Origin: Gracilaria domingensis
Lineage: Eukaryota; Rhodophyta; Florideophyceae; Gracilariales; Gracilariaceae
Direction: 5' to 3'
DNA: 64,000 nt
Assembly: GCA_022539475.1 (NCBI GenBank)
Contig: VCMS01000108.1
Location: forward strand, 124,001-188,000
In this document: positions 30,201 to 40,538 of the stretch, in pieces
Position numbering within the stretch: the first letter of the stretch is position 1
How the letters are laid out: every line of letters begins with the position of its first letter
Position numbers and translations under genes: made by a program
Notes under the pieces: model-generated
Told to the model about the DNA's origin: nothing
What the model saw: the letters and a program-made list of their open reading frames with translations, nothing else
Database searches by the model: none

Positions 30201-30885
30201 GCTCATAACATACACGCTGGATCCCTCCTTGTCTTGATCTCAGCGAGAGCGATAGGCTCGCACGAGCTGGAGATCAAGAGTTTTACGGCGCCCAGATCAT
30301 CATGTCAATAACGAACACACGACTTTTGCTTATGTCTTGAGCGCATAAAAGTCTGGATACGCTTGCTACCAAAGTTTTGCGAGCATAACCAGAACTAAAC
30401 TGTGCCTTGCAAATGTCGGAAAACGTCAACATAGCTTCCCATCGAGATTCTGAGCATACTGATTTCCATAATACATTATTATCTTTTTCTGTGAGTGAGC
30501 CCAATAGTGTGAGTTCTCGCAGCAGGAGACGCGAGTCTCCGACAGATTTCAATGTCAGTCAAGAGTATTTCGTTCAAAGCGTTATCCCATGTATCCATAA
30601 TGATAACAAACATAAATCATTGCACTCTACTGCGCTGGTTCTTATCATGAAAGCCCCAGTTGCGTGCATGGGATGATGCGGTGCGCACTGTCAGCATCGC
30701 GATCATATGAGCTGAGCCTGCTTTAAAGTGACATGCGGCGCGGATTATCTATGTCCTGGTCCATTCAGTTTCGTCTTCTTTTCAATAATCAATAGAAACA
30801 GTGAACCTCATGCGAAAGTTCTTATTCTCAGAGACGGAATTGTTCTTGTTTCGTTGTCGTAGCATTCGATAGACACTGCACATGT
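29281..30885 (+). repeat. Segmental duplication, copy B
   Basis: Partner of 1-1605 at a constant offset of 29,280 bp. Homology ends at about 30885. The true left end of the duplication is left of window position 1, so it is not known whether copy A also has the RPA1N fusion. Confidence 0.93.
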
Positions 30886-31305
30886 GAGAAGCCAGCAAAA
30901 GGCAGTTTCTCCTCTTATCGCAGTTTCTGTCGGAGCTGTGTTTCTACCCTCACCAATGACTACTAATTGGCCTGTGAACGCGCTTGTTCAGACAGAAACA
31001 TGACGTCAACAATACCTTGCTGAAAGCTCTCCCAGCGAGATTCATCGAATTTTTGACAAGCAAAAACCCCCCTTTGGGCCATAAAAGCAGGATAGACCTG
31101 AGACCCATCAGGCCTGAGACTCGCAGGCCTGAGAGCGCTAGTCTTTCACGACAGGGTGTGCCATACCATCTCGCTCGACGTCAAACAACATAGCGATCAG
31201 CACGAGAAGGTTTGCACACAGTAGGATCCGCCGCTTCCTCGTCCAGTTCAACTTTTGCGGGATCATCTGAGACTGAAGGTTACCTGAGGGTTGTCAAATC
31301 CCACG
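30886..31305 (+). promoter_or_regulatory. Upstream region of the mutarotase gene, TATA-like CATAAAAG at 31080-31087
   Basis: CATAAAAG lies about 225 bp before the ATG. It is followed by a short direct repeat AGGCCTGAGA (31110-31119 and 31125-31134). The promoter assignment is inference from position. Confidence 0.4.
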
Positions 31306-32124
31306 ATGGAGACAAAAACGATCACAGCGGCCGGAGAGTCATCGGTCACAGCATATCATTTTGGAGCTCATGTCACGAGTTGGAAGAATGCGGCTGGAAA
31401 AGAAATGATTTACACATCTCCGACCGCAATCTTGGATGGCACCAAAGCAATTCGCGGAGGAATTCCGATTTGCTTTCCTCAATTTGGGAAAAAAGGAACC
31501 CTTCGTCAGCATGGGTTTGCCAGGAATTCGTTATGGACCTACGATGAAAGCTTCAGTTCATCGGATGGAAGCCCAGCATTAAGATTTGTTCTATGCGATA
31601 CCGAAGAAACCCGAAAATCTGAGTGGGGTCATGCGTTTGAGGCTGCCGTGAACATATCACTGTCACCAGATGGTAACTCCTTAACGGTGAAGATGGAAGT
31701 GAAAAACAACAATGCGTCTGAGCCGTTTTCCTTCACAACAGCGCTTCACTCTTATTTTTGTTGCGAATCAGAAGATACCGTATTGACTGAGTATTCTGGT
31801 CTCACCTACGAAGACAACATAGAGTCTGGTAAGTCTAAGATGCAGAACGGTGACATTCATTTCGGGAAGGAGGTTGATCGGATCTATATTGGCACCAAGG
31901 ACGTCCTATCTATACCAACAGCAAATTTGAGTATCAGCAAAGAAAACATGCCCGACGCTGTCGTTTGGAATCCTTACATCGAGAAGGCCGCAGCCTTGTC
32001 AGATATGCCGGATGACGGCTGGAAAAACTTCATCTGCATCGAACCAGGGCGAATTGCAGAACCTGCTATCGTGCTGCCAACGGGCATATGGACAGGCTCC
32101 GTCACATTCCGTTCCATCGCGTGA
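31306..32124 (+). CDS. Glucose-6-phosphate 1-epimerase (D-hexose-6-phosphate mutarotase)
   Basis: 272-codon intact frame, ATG 31306 (METKTITAAGESSVTAYHFG); a TTG five codons upstream is not needed. Aldose-1-epimerase superfamily, YeaD/YMR099C type: interconverts alpha and beta anomers of glucose-6-P in the cytosol. Landmarks in order: GAHVTSWKNAAGKEMIYTSP, KAIRGGIPICFPQFG, RQHGFARNSLW, the catalytic His in TALHSYF (about residue 145) and the catalytic Glu near the C-terminus in ICIEPG. Family-typical length, no intron. Flanked upstream by the GS duplication. Convergent with the WD40-like gene. Confidence 0.9.
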   Translation: METKTITAAGESSVTAYHFGAHVTSWKNAAGKEMIYTSPTAILDGTKAIRGGIPICFPQFGKKGTLRQHGFARNSLWTYDESFSSSDGSPALRFVLCDTEETRKSEWGHAFEAAVNISLSPDGNSLTVKMEVKNNNASEPFSFTTALHSYFCCESEDTVLTEYSGLTYEDNIESGKSKMQNGDIHFGKEVDRIYIGTKDVLSIPTANLSISKENMPDAVVWNPYIEKAAALSDMPDDGWKNFICIEPGRIAEPAIVLPTGIWTGSVTFRSIA

Positions 32125-33051
32125 CGTACTAGTGTGAAACATGGTTCGAGAGAAAACGGCATTCAAGAAGTGCCCCGAGGGAACTATTAGCTGTGGACCC
32201 ATCTGCTTTCGCTGGTTAGAAAGCTAACTTTTCTAACCGTCTCATCTTTCTGCGCCATGCAGTATCGCCACACACAGAGTTGGGTTTCGAGCACTTATGA
32301 GAAAGTGTTTAGTTTTCGGCGTTAGCAATTTCAACAGAGGGTTTCGATACTAGAAGATCAAACGTACAAATACATGCGAGTATTATTGTACATTCTATGA
32401 CGCATTTGACGAGGTATTACACCAAAAGTAAACTACAGGCACAATCCAACTTTCAATGCCACAACATTACGTTGTGATGTCTGCTGGAGTACCGACGGTA
32501 CAAAAAGTACCAAAGGTTACAACTGTCAGCAGCAGCGAAACATGGAGAGTCTCCATTGGAGACACACCAGTTTCATTATCTTTGGTCACTGTAGCTGCAA
32601 GTGCAGACGATACAGCGCAAATATGCCCGATCGAACAAGGCCGTAAGGGCGAGTAATCTGCCGGGCCGCCTTCCACACCCAGGCTTGGCTGCGGTGGAAC
32701 CATCTTGACGTTTATAAGGCTTTCCAATATTTGGGCACGACTGCTTCCGCCATGCACTGAACTGGATATCTCACAGTGACATACAACAGCCCCTGCCAGG
32801 GGCCCCCTGGGGCGAAAACCACTGTCGATTTCGAGGTTTCGCAGTGGAATCCGTAACGCTGCTTCCGTCTAGGGTTTCGAACACCTTGAAAAAGATACAA
32901 AGCCAGCTCAGGTTTCCGCGGTATAGCGACCATGTGATGACAAGTCTTCTCTCTAAGCCGTGTGCCTTCATGCTCACGGCACGGAAATATAAGATTGCAC
33001 ATGAAACTTGATACAACCGCAAAATTATGTTCCACATGAGGTTGAGATTCG
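32125..33051. other. Intergenic between convergent genes, nothing recognised
   Basis: Short frames on both strands (for example 32456-32656 plus, 32771-33037 minus) lack homology and look like chance. This is the shared 3' region of the mutarotase and the WD40-like gene. Confidence 0.35.
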
Positions 33052-34767
33052 CTACAACGGGGTGGAGATATCCAATTCAATTCCGTCTTGGGTAAGTTCC
33101 CAGCACTGGAGGCAGCCGTCGATGGTGAAAATCCAAAGTTCTGCACAGTATTCTGCGATATTCTCACCAGGCCGCTCAATAACACACGTTCCGGCCACCG
33201 CCATGTGGGCTGGGATAATACGCTCAATGAACAATGACGGTTTGTCAATGGATGAATCTGACACTGCGCGTAGGATCCGAACAAGCAAGACTCCAGTGTT
33301 CACGGCAGTGCACACGAGCAGGCTTAATGCGGTGACTTCGATAACCTTTGTGAACATGAATTGAACTCCCAGATTGGAAGCATTGGATTCCAGACATAGC
33401 GTGTCGAGCTTCTGAATCTTTGGGGTAATGCACTCATTTAATGCATTATGGGCACGGTGGCCGGGCACGTGGTAGAGTTCTAGTTTGCGTTCGTAGCAAA
33501 CAAGAAGCAAATTGCCCTCTGCATATATGTCAACAGCGTCTGGTAGCAACAGAGAAGATGACTGTTTCGCAAAGAACGGCTTTTGGTTGATCGCGTAGAC
33601 GGACGTTTTTCGCTGTTCTTCTGCGGGGTTGTCAAAGAATGCAGCAAGGTCGAATTCAAACTCTCCAAAGGAATGGGGATGTGATGGTGATGGTCTATGA
33701 TGGTGTGGTGGGGAGGAGTCTTCTAATAATTGATTATCATCATAGAATACTTTAGTTTGCGTGCGGTATACAGCATAGTTATGTCGATCGAGCAAAGGCG
33801 GAATGGAAGCCGTTGGAGAGAGCACAGGATGCCACACATGGGTGGTCTTTCTCTGAAGCGTCTGGAAGCGGAAGATGTCATCTTCTTTCGACACATATTG
33901 TACGGTGGAAGGACAGATCCAATGTGTTTGCCAGCAACGCTCTCGTTGTCGCGAGAAGTCATAGTTGGACGACAGTGGCTGCTCACTCTGATACACCCAC
34001 GGTCGAAACGACGACTGCAAGTCCTGCACGGAAAAAGTGCAATCAATGGACGCACACGCGAGCATATGACCAAGCGGGTGAAAGCTGACACACGGCAGAT
34101 TGTTGCGATGCAACTGGCGGAGCAGAAAACGGTGCTCCAAGAAAAGCGCCTGTAGCTGATTGACGTCCGCCGGCGGCTCCGTGACGCTGGCGTGGGCGAC
34201 AAGCGCAGCGGCGCCGCGCTGAGACGGCGGCGACGAGCGGCGCGACGACGCTGGGCGAAACGAGTAAATGACGGAGCGATACGAGTTGGTACTAATGGCA
34301 ATCTGCGGCAGACACGGGTGAATGGACAGCCCCCACGCGCTGTGTGTGCGGGTGGAGTACGCCTTGGCCACCGGCGGCGGTGCCTGAGCGGACGTCTCGT
34401 GCTGCGCGGAAAGCGGCAGGAACACAAGCGCGCCCGAGTCAGGCGTCTGCTCAGAGCCGGCGGTCATGATCAGCGAGCGCGCGCCGGGCGCCAGGCCGAA
34501 GGGGGCGACGCGCACGTTGTTGACGACGGTGGGCGGCGAGATGGGGGCGGACGGAAGCGGCACGAGAAGCGGCCCGTTGCTGCGGCGGATGAGGAAGCGG
34601 GAGATCTCTGTGGACGACGCGACGACGTAGAGCACGTCCTCGTGCGCGGCCAGCAGGTTGAGGCGGTACAGCGGCGGGGAGAGCGGCGGGCCGGGCGGGC
34701 GGGCGGACGGCAGCACCCGGTGCGCGGCCAGCGGCACGAAGGGCGCGGGCGGCGGGCGCGAGACCAT
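33052..34767 (-). CDS. WD40-like beta-propeller protein, possibly CRT10-like
   Basis: 571 codons, ATG 34767. The Pro/Ala-rich N-terminus is followed by blade-like repeats: LNLLAAHEDVLYVVASSTEI, then SAWGLSIHPCLPQIAISTNS with SVIYSF, then NLPCVSFHPLGHMLACASID with CTFSVQDL, then a long insert containing RCWQTHWICPSTVQYVSKED, and late blades ADAVDIYAEGNLLLVCYERK-like and CVIERPGENIAEYCAELWIF. WD dipeptides are degenerate. The spacing resembles fungal Crt10-type regulators, but that is a guess. The 5' third is very GC-rich (CpG-rich 34.4-34.9 kb). No intron seen. Confidence 0.6.
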   Translation of the reverse strand: MVSRPPPAPFVPLAAHRVLPSARPPGPPLSPPLYRLNLLAAHEDVLYVVASSTEISRFLIRRSNGPLLVPLPSAPISPPTVVNNVRVAPFGLAPGARSLIMTAGSEQTPDSGALVFLPLSAQHETSAQAPPPVAKAYSTRTHSAWGLSIHPCLPQIAISTNSYRSVIYSFRPASSRRSSPPSQRGAAALVAHASVTEPPADVNQLQALFLEHRFLLRQLHRNNLPCVSFHPLGHMLACASIDCTFSVQDLQSSFRPWVYQSEQPLSSNYDFSRQRERCWQTHWICPSTVQYVSKEDDIFRFQTLQRKTTHVWHPVLSPTASIPPLLDRHNYAVYRTQTKVFYDDNQLLEDSSPPHHHRPSPSHPHSFGEFEFDLAAFFDNPAEEQRKTSVYAINQKPFFAKQSSSLLLPDAVDIYAEGNLLLVCYERKLELYHVPGHRAHNALNECITPKIQKLDTLCLESNASNLGVQFMFTKVIEVTALSLLVCTAVNTGVLLVRILRAVSDSSIDKPSLFIERIIPAHMAVAGTCVIERPGENIAEYCAELWIFTIDGCLQCWELTQDGIELDISTPL

Positions 34768-35007
34768 CGCGGCGGCGCGGCGGCGACGGCGGCGCGCGGC
34801 GGGCGCGGGGGGGCGGGGGCGCGTTGCGCGGGCATGCGCACGATCACGCGCGCATGATGCGCGTAGCTTTGTAGCGCACGCGCGCTGTTACCACGCGCTG
34901 TATGCCGCCACGTGTGCGGTTTTTTTCGCGGGAGCGAGAGCGCGCGTGTGACGAGAAGTTGGTTTACGTGAAGGTGGGCGGTGGAGGGGGGTAAGGAGCG
35001 CGCCGCG

Positions 35008-35398
35008 CTAGACGAAAGAGCTGGCCGACGGCGGAGCGACGGCAGAGCGGCGGGCGGCGCCCGGGGTTATGTTACAGCGGCGGGGAGGGCGGGAGGGCGG
35101 GGGAGGGCGGGGGAGGGCAGCGGCAGGCGCAGCGGAGCGGTAGCGGTACAGCTTGCGCTTGACGATGTTCTTCGGGCGGAACCTGTTCTTGAGGCCGTGC
35201 CTGCCCATGAAGTGATGTCCCAGAAACTTGCGCCGAATTTCGTGCTACGCGATCGGAGGGGAGCAAGGAAGAACGAACAGGCCGGTGTCAGAGCGGGGTG
35301 GTGGGTACGGCGCGTCGAGCGGCGGGCAGGCGGCGGCGGGCGGGGGGGGGGGGATGTGGACAGGCTGCACTTACCTTGATGGCGCAGCGTAGACTCAT
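35008..35398 (-). CDS. Small basic protein with one 130-bp intron (unrecognised)
   Basis: Exon 1 is 35398-35375 (ATG AGT CTA CGC TGC GCC ATC AAG). It is followed by the consensus donor GTAAGT at 35374. The acceptor is a TAG ending at 35245, with exon 2 at 35244-35008. The joined product is 86 residues. It starts MSLRCAIK, then HEIRRKFLGHHFMGRHGLKN and RFRPKNIVKRKLYRYRS, followed by a low-complexity Ala/Pro/Arg tail. The basic, His/Arg-rich core is compatible with a mitochondrial ribosomal or other RNA-binding protein, but I do not recognise a family. Support: perfect donor, phase-0 join and a conserved-looking core. Only clear intron in the window. Tandem with and upstream of the WD40-like gene. 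Confidence 0.55.
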
Positions 35399-35775
35399 GT
35401 TGCGAGCAGCAGGAGCGGCGTGAAGGCGGCGACGGCGGCTGGAGAGGGCGCTGAGGCGTGGCGGGCGGGTTCGGCGAGGTTGGCGGAGGTGTGCGGCAAA
35501 GTCGGGGGAGGTGCGCCTCCGCTCTTATGCGCGCGCGGCAACGCCGCGCGCCGCATGGCCACGTGTTGCGCGTCACTGCAAACGCGCGCACGCCGCCAAT
35601 GGGCGCTTTTCAAGTGCGCTGGCGAATGGCGGCCGCGCGCCGCTCGCCTGCACTGGCGCACGCGCGCGCCGGCCCTCGTCCAAATTGCGCCCGCGTGCCA
35701 ACTGCGTCGGGCACATGGCCGCGCTTACAACTGCGGTCCTTCTCGCTGCTACACGTCCCGCCGCCATCGCCGCCA

Positions 35776-35827
<52 letters not shown>

Positions 35828-37086
35828 GTGCGACGCCAAGAGGTATCCCTGTAGCCTTAGCCTGACATGCGGCAGCGGCCGACGCCCAGCAAGGCGTCCA
35901 GTCGGCGCCGACGCTTGGCGTGTGTGGCCGCGCCCGCATTGGCACGTACCAGCTGTACAAGGATCCCATACCATGATCGCCGCACTTTCAGCGTCTTCAC
36001 TCCGCGCCTGCCTTCAGTGCCGCCGCTTAGCGTAGAGGTTCAAGATGAACCTCTGTCGGCGCTGCGCCCGCGTCATTGCAGCACGGCTCTCGCCGCTTCC
36101 GAGCTCGCGTCGCACTGCCCTCTTCTCTCGTCGTTTGCACCGGCACCGTCAGGGACGGCGTGGCCTGCGTCCACTCGACTGCTTGCTGCGGTGCCTACCA
36201 CCGCCATTTAGTACCCGTCGCTGTCGCCCAATTTATCAGCCTTGTCGCGCAATTGCGCGTACAATGGTACCGCACTGCCGTGCGCATCGTGGCAGTCGTG
36301 CAAATCGCCGTCGCGCTGGCTCCTTGACACTCAACATCGAGTCGTCTCTTCCACCCCCGCGTCCTCTCGCGTTATTACCTGCGTCCCCGTCGCTGTCCTG
36401 GCCAGTCGCATTGGCTGTTGTAACCGAGCACTGATGTGACCAATTCAGTCATGCACTTGTGCATTACAAGACTTGTACGCGAGAGCACGACATGGTGTTT
36501 GAAGCGCACTTAGCGTGTTTCAAACACCATGTCGTGCTCTCGCCCGCCTCCCATCGCAGCTTCTTGTCCTCCACCGCAAAATCTCAGTACTGGATTTCTC
36601 AGCCACTTGCATTATCGGAGCGCAAGTTACTGAACATCAGGCTCACTTCTGTGTGACGAAATCGCCTCACGCAATCATCTTATCGCACTGCACGTGTATT
36701 CTTCATTGTGTGCCTCCGAAGTTTTATGCACTGTGTATCAAACCGCGTCCTATCGTTCGCTCTATGCCAATTATCTTGGCTCAATAACCTCCTGCAGATA
36801 CAAAATTGTAGATACGCGATACAACAGCTGCAACCAGCTCCGTTTCATTTTGCACTGTGATCGCTTATCAAATCATGTGTCTTGAAGACATTAATTCGTC
36901 ATCGAAATGGAACCTAGAGTCCCCACCGTGGCTGCCATCCTTGTACAGGGCAGTATGTTCTTCTAGAAGACAAACTTGGCGATGGTGCACCAACCGTCAC
37001 GCTAACCAACCAGTCAAATGAGTCCCCTCACCGGCCACAGAATCACACAGTCCAAACAATGTCATTCAGCCCGAATACCGTTTCCC
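35399..37086. other. GC-rich gene-free region with a GCC microsatellite
   Basis: Very CpG-rich up to about 36,400. Long overlapping frames on both strands are composition artefacts. A (GCC)n tract of about 15 units lies at 35781-35827. A perfect hairpin is annotated separately. From about 36,600 composition returns to AT-richer sequence with nothing recognised. Confidence 0.6.
36479..36543. other. Perfect 25-bp hairpin with 15-nt loop
   Basis: Arm 36479-36503 (starts GCGAGAGCACGACATGG) is the exact reverse complement of 36519-36543 (ends GTCGTGCTCTCGC). The loop is GCGCACTTAGCGTGT. It lies in gene-free sequence. Could be a small-RNA precursor, a recent inverted duplication or the residue of a palindromic insertion. 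Confidence 0.7.
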
Positions 37087-38145
37087 CTACGCCATATCTA
37101 GAAGCTCGTTTGCTACTTCAAACATGTCCAACTCATTTTCATTTTCTGCGTCCTTTCTCATTTGAGGCAGCCAGTATAGAACGCACTCAACAATCACCAA
37201 ACACAACAGCGTTCTCATATCTATGCGCAAATGTCCATCTTTCACCCCGATTGGCACCACCTGTTTCCTTTCAAAGCACGTAGCTTCTTGCAGTTGCGAA
37301 TGGATGCTGAGGCCCAATCGCAGCGCCTCATTCTCTCCTTTCCCTTGTTCTATGGCGTTGAAAACTTCTCGAAGAACCGTCAGTCCAGTTCTCCTACGGA
37401 CTAGAAAAAGGTTGATTCGTCTTCTTGGCATGGATGTCATAATGTATGTGTGTCCGTCGCTGTCCGTCGTGACACTGGTGATAGATGAACAGTCAACGTT
37501 ACCTGCGGTGCAGAACTGATGCAACCGCTCCAGATCGTGTTCGTACGCATGTGCCGGACCGCTATAGCTCTCATTATCGACAGTCAACTTTCCGTATAGT
37601 ATTCTGTTCGATGGCGATAGGCACGAGTACTGCTTAGTTTCCTCGTGGTGCACGGCCGGCACGTACTGAACCGCGGTAAACCCATTGGCAGCTTTCCACG
37701 ACCGAGAACAATTTGAAGCTTCGTACATAACAAAGTTTCTCATATCCACTTCTGTACCGTTGAAACAATTTCTCGAAAGAGTCGGTCTCTCCCGCCGATA
37801 GATCACGGGGCAGGTATAGCGACCATATCGTTTTTCGACTCGAAAATCAACGTTCCAAAACCAGAACCGCACAAAGATGGCGATGATGGCAAAACATGCT
37901 ATCTTGTCACGCAGTAGCGCTCTGGTTTGAAGTAGCCACGTTGCGGACCTGAGCCGAGCAAGCTTTCTGAAAAGATCTTTCTCTATCCGAGACGCGTAGT
38001 ATATATTTCCTAGCAGAAGGATGACAAGAACTGTAATCAGAAGCTTAAGACCCAGAGGTTTTGAGGTCCTGATGAGTAGGACTGGAAGGAATTGGGCGTC
38101 ATTAAACTCCCAACACCACCGTTGTTTATCGAAGCATGATACCAT
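37087..38145 (-). CDS. Predicted multi-pass membrane protein, unknown function
   Basis: 352 codons, ATG 38145. Hydrophobic helices at about residues 31-51 (KLLITVLVILLLGNIYY), 82-97 (IACFAIIAIFVRFWFW) and 305-322 (LLCLVIVECVLYWLP). The central ~200 residues between helix 2 and 3 hold several Cys and NxS/T sites (NGT, NCS, NES), which suggests a lumenal or extracellular loop. The acidic tail is ENENELDMFEVANELL. No family recognised. The single intact frame and clean topology argue for a real gene. Confidence 0.55.
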   Translation of the reverse strand: MVSCFDKQRWCWEFNDAQFLPVLLIRTSKPLGLKLLITVLVILLLGNIYYASRIEKDLFRKLARLRSATWLLQTRALLRDKIACFAIIAIFVRFWFWNVDFRVEKRYGRYTCPVIYRRERPTLSRNCFNGTEVDMRNFVMYEASNCSRSWKAANGFTAVQYVPAVHHEETKQYSCLSPSNRILYGKLTVDNESYSGPAHAYEHDLERLHQFCTAGNVDCSSITSVTTDSDGHTYIMTSMPRRRINLFLVRRRTGLTVLREVFNAIEQGKGENEALRLGLSIHSQLQEATCFERKQVVPIGVKDGHLRIDMRTLLCLVIVECVLYWLPQMRKDAENENELDMFEVANELLDMA

Positions 38146-39182
38146 GATTTACGAATAGATGACGCGGTACCTTACCTTTACGTCACACCTTCTGCGGGTT
38201 CAAGAGGTATAGTTTCGTGTTACACGTCGTTTCTAATTGATATGTCCAAGTTAAAGTGAATCTCTTCCATTGCTTCAACAAATATGCTTGGAAGTAGCCA
38301 TTGGGACACGCATTACCGAGTCTTGAGAGTTCTTTCTAGCTGGATGAACCAACGCCGTACACCTGAAATGTGCGAGGCAAGGTGTCATATCTCGACTAGG
38401 GCATCCTTCAAAGCTCATGTTAACAGAAGTTCAGTACGTGTATATCATTAGAGGAGGATCACATGATGACATGTAGTGTTCGGAGATGGGATCTCGTTGC
38501 GACGTCCAGTTTTGAGGGCCCACCTTGAGACCTTTCAAAGCGAAGCAATTCTTTACGGAGAGGGATTTGCTTCCGTTCTACCCTTGGGTACACGCGGAGT
38601 GTCCTCTTTTTGTCTAAAACAACACGCAGAAAAGTGTTGCGACAACCAATCTTCTTCCATGCTTCGTTTCTCTTCTCCTATTGGTTCTTCCAGATGAAGT
38701 TTGTCTCTGTAAACGTTGTACACGTTGTATGACTTTGCACATGTAGTACAGCGTGCGTAGTGGACCACCGGTATGCCAGCAGTGCATGACTTCATGAGCT
38801 AGAGCATGGGGTAGAAGGCTACCTCTGGAATTGCAATCCCCCCACGTTTCCCATCATAGATCCGGATTTCTTGTGACTACTATCTACCGACGGTACTTAC
38901 GGTAAGATTCAACCGTTCCTGACAATGAGATTCTACGGAATGGGAAAGAGGGTTAACTCTCTGGATCTGTAGTTCTGAGAGCTTCCTCATCTATCTAACA
39001 TCTTGCTCCTTTTTGCTTCAACTTTGTAATCGCCAGCTCACTGAATTGTCTTCAAAGCCTCAAACTGACAGGTCACGCTTTTGCTATCTTCAACTGTTTT
39101 TTTGCTGTTTTCGGCAAGGCAAACACTTGTGCAGTAGCCCCGTTCTTCACCTGTATTCCTCTTCTGAGACCAAACGCAATAG
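38146..39182. other. Intergenic, nothing recognised
   Basis: Divergent upstream regions of the membrane-protein gene and CSN1. Only short frames without homology. No clear TATA box before CSN1. Confidence 0.35.
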
Positions 39183-40538
39183 ATGGAGGACGAAGGGCTC
39201 ACTTTCGACTTGGATGTGTATGCCGCGCGGTATAGAGGGCGTGGAAAGATCCATCGCATGCAATTCATAGCGAAGAAGTGCCCGTCTTTGCGTACCGATG
39301 CGTTGCGTATCGCCATCCATGAAGCAATGATGGGTCGCGACACTCTCCAATACAAGACGATAATCAGGGAAGCCGAGGGGCTCATCGGGGAAGAATTTGA
39401 ACTCGATACCGCTTGGATCGAAGAGAATGACCGTTGGGCGGCACAGGAAATGGAAAAGCTACACAGAGCTTTGGAGGATAATCGCCAACAACAGAACAAA
39501 GAGGTCATGAGGAACATTCACAGCGACTTGGGAGATTTCTATCACATGCGAGGCAAACTACAGCATGCAAGAGGAGATCACATCAAGACTCGTGATTATT
39601 GTACTCGGGCTGAACATAACATTTATATGTGCTACAAGGTCATTCAGGTTGGTATTGAGGACTCTGATTTTGGGCATGTTGAGAACCATTTCCTCATGGC
39701 CGAGAACACACCCGATGCGGACAAGAACTCCCCTGATATGGCCAATATGCGCGCGTGTGCAGGCTTGGCCAATATGGTCAGAGGCCAGTACGCCCAGGCT
39801 GTGAAACGATTTGTGGAAACAAATACCGACCCAAGTGAAGCCAGCATCGCCGCATTGTCGCAAAAGTTTGGAGATATGATTGCTCTGGAGGACGTTGCAA
39901 TGTATGGAGGGCTTTGTGCGATGGCTACGAGAACAAGGGAGCAGCTTATCAAGGAAGTCATCAACAACACTGCGTTTGCAAATTTGCTCGAACTTGTTCC
40001 AGATATGCGCGAGATTATCCACGATTTCCATAATTCCCGCTTCACACGCTGTCTTCAGACAATGGAGAAGATACGGCCCGAGCTGTTGCTGGACATGTAC
40101 CTCGGGTCACAAAATCATGTCGAGGATCTCTTTCGCATGATTCGGCGAAAGGCAATTGTGCAGTACACAACGCCATTCACATCTGTGCTATTGAGGAGAA
40201 TGGAATCTGTTTTCAACACAACGGCCGAAGAGCTAGAAGAGGAGCTGCTAGCATTGATAGAATCGGGTGCGATTGAGGCGCGAATCGACTCTGAGAATCA
40301 CGAGTTGCTTGCCAAGAAGGCACGGCCGCGTGCTGAGGCCATCAACAGTGCGTTACGAAAAGGCCGAGACGTATTCGATGAAGCAGAGGCGATGTTATTG
40401 CGTATGACGTTGTTGAAGAATAATTTGCAGATTGAACAAGCTGGCCACCCGGTCGGGTCGATGGGGCCAAGGGCTGGAAGCATCAGTTCCGTCGTGGACA
40501 ATGTGGAAGACAGAGGGCGACCTCTTCGTCACGGGTAG
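39183..40538 (+). CDS. CSN1: COP9 signalosome complex subunit 1
   Basis: 451-codon intact frame from ATG 39183 with no intron. CSN1 (GPS1/FUS6) is a PCI-domain subunit of the cullin deneddylase complex in nucleus and cytosol, paralogous to proteasome Rpn7. The N-terminal helical-repeat region starts FDLDVYAARYRGRGKIHRMQ, a CSN1-type opening, followed by HSDLGDFYHMRGKLQHA and TRDYCTRAEHNIYMCYKVIQ. The PCI part spans about residues 265-385: LELVPDMREIIHDFHNSRF, LLDMYLGSQNHVEDLFRMIR, then RRKAIVQYTTPFTSV and IESGAIEARIDSENHEL (winged helix). Length is close to family CSN1 proteins (about 440-500). CSN1 is preferred over Rpn7 because of the YxGRGKIxR opening. Confidence 0.9.
   Translation: MEDEGLTFDLDVYAARYRGRGKIHRMQFIAKKCPSLRTDALRIAIHEAMMGRDTLQYKTIIREAEGLIGEEFELDTAWIEENDRWAAQEMEKLHRALEDNRQQQNKEVMRNIHSDLGDFYHMRGKLQHARGDHIKTRDYCTRAEHNIYMCYKVIQVGIEDSDFGHVENHFLMAENTPDADKNSPDMANMRACAGLANMVRGQYAQAVKRFVETNTDPSEASIAALSQKFGDMIALEDVAMYGGLCAMATRTREQLIKEVINNTAFANLLELVPDMREIIHDFHNSRFTRCLQTMEKIRPELLLDMYLGSQNHVEDLFRMIRRKAIVQYTTPFTSVLLRRMESVFNTTAEELEEELLALIESGAIEARIDSENHELLAKKARPRAEAINSALRKGRDVFDEAEAMLLRMTLLKNNLQIEQAGHPVGSMGPRAGSISSVVDNVEDRGRPLRHG

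Noticed and set aside
35420-36035. Several long overlapping frames on both strands
   Set aside because: Composition effect of very GC-rich sequence and the GCC repeat; poly-Ala/Pro/Arg translations without homology.
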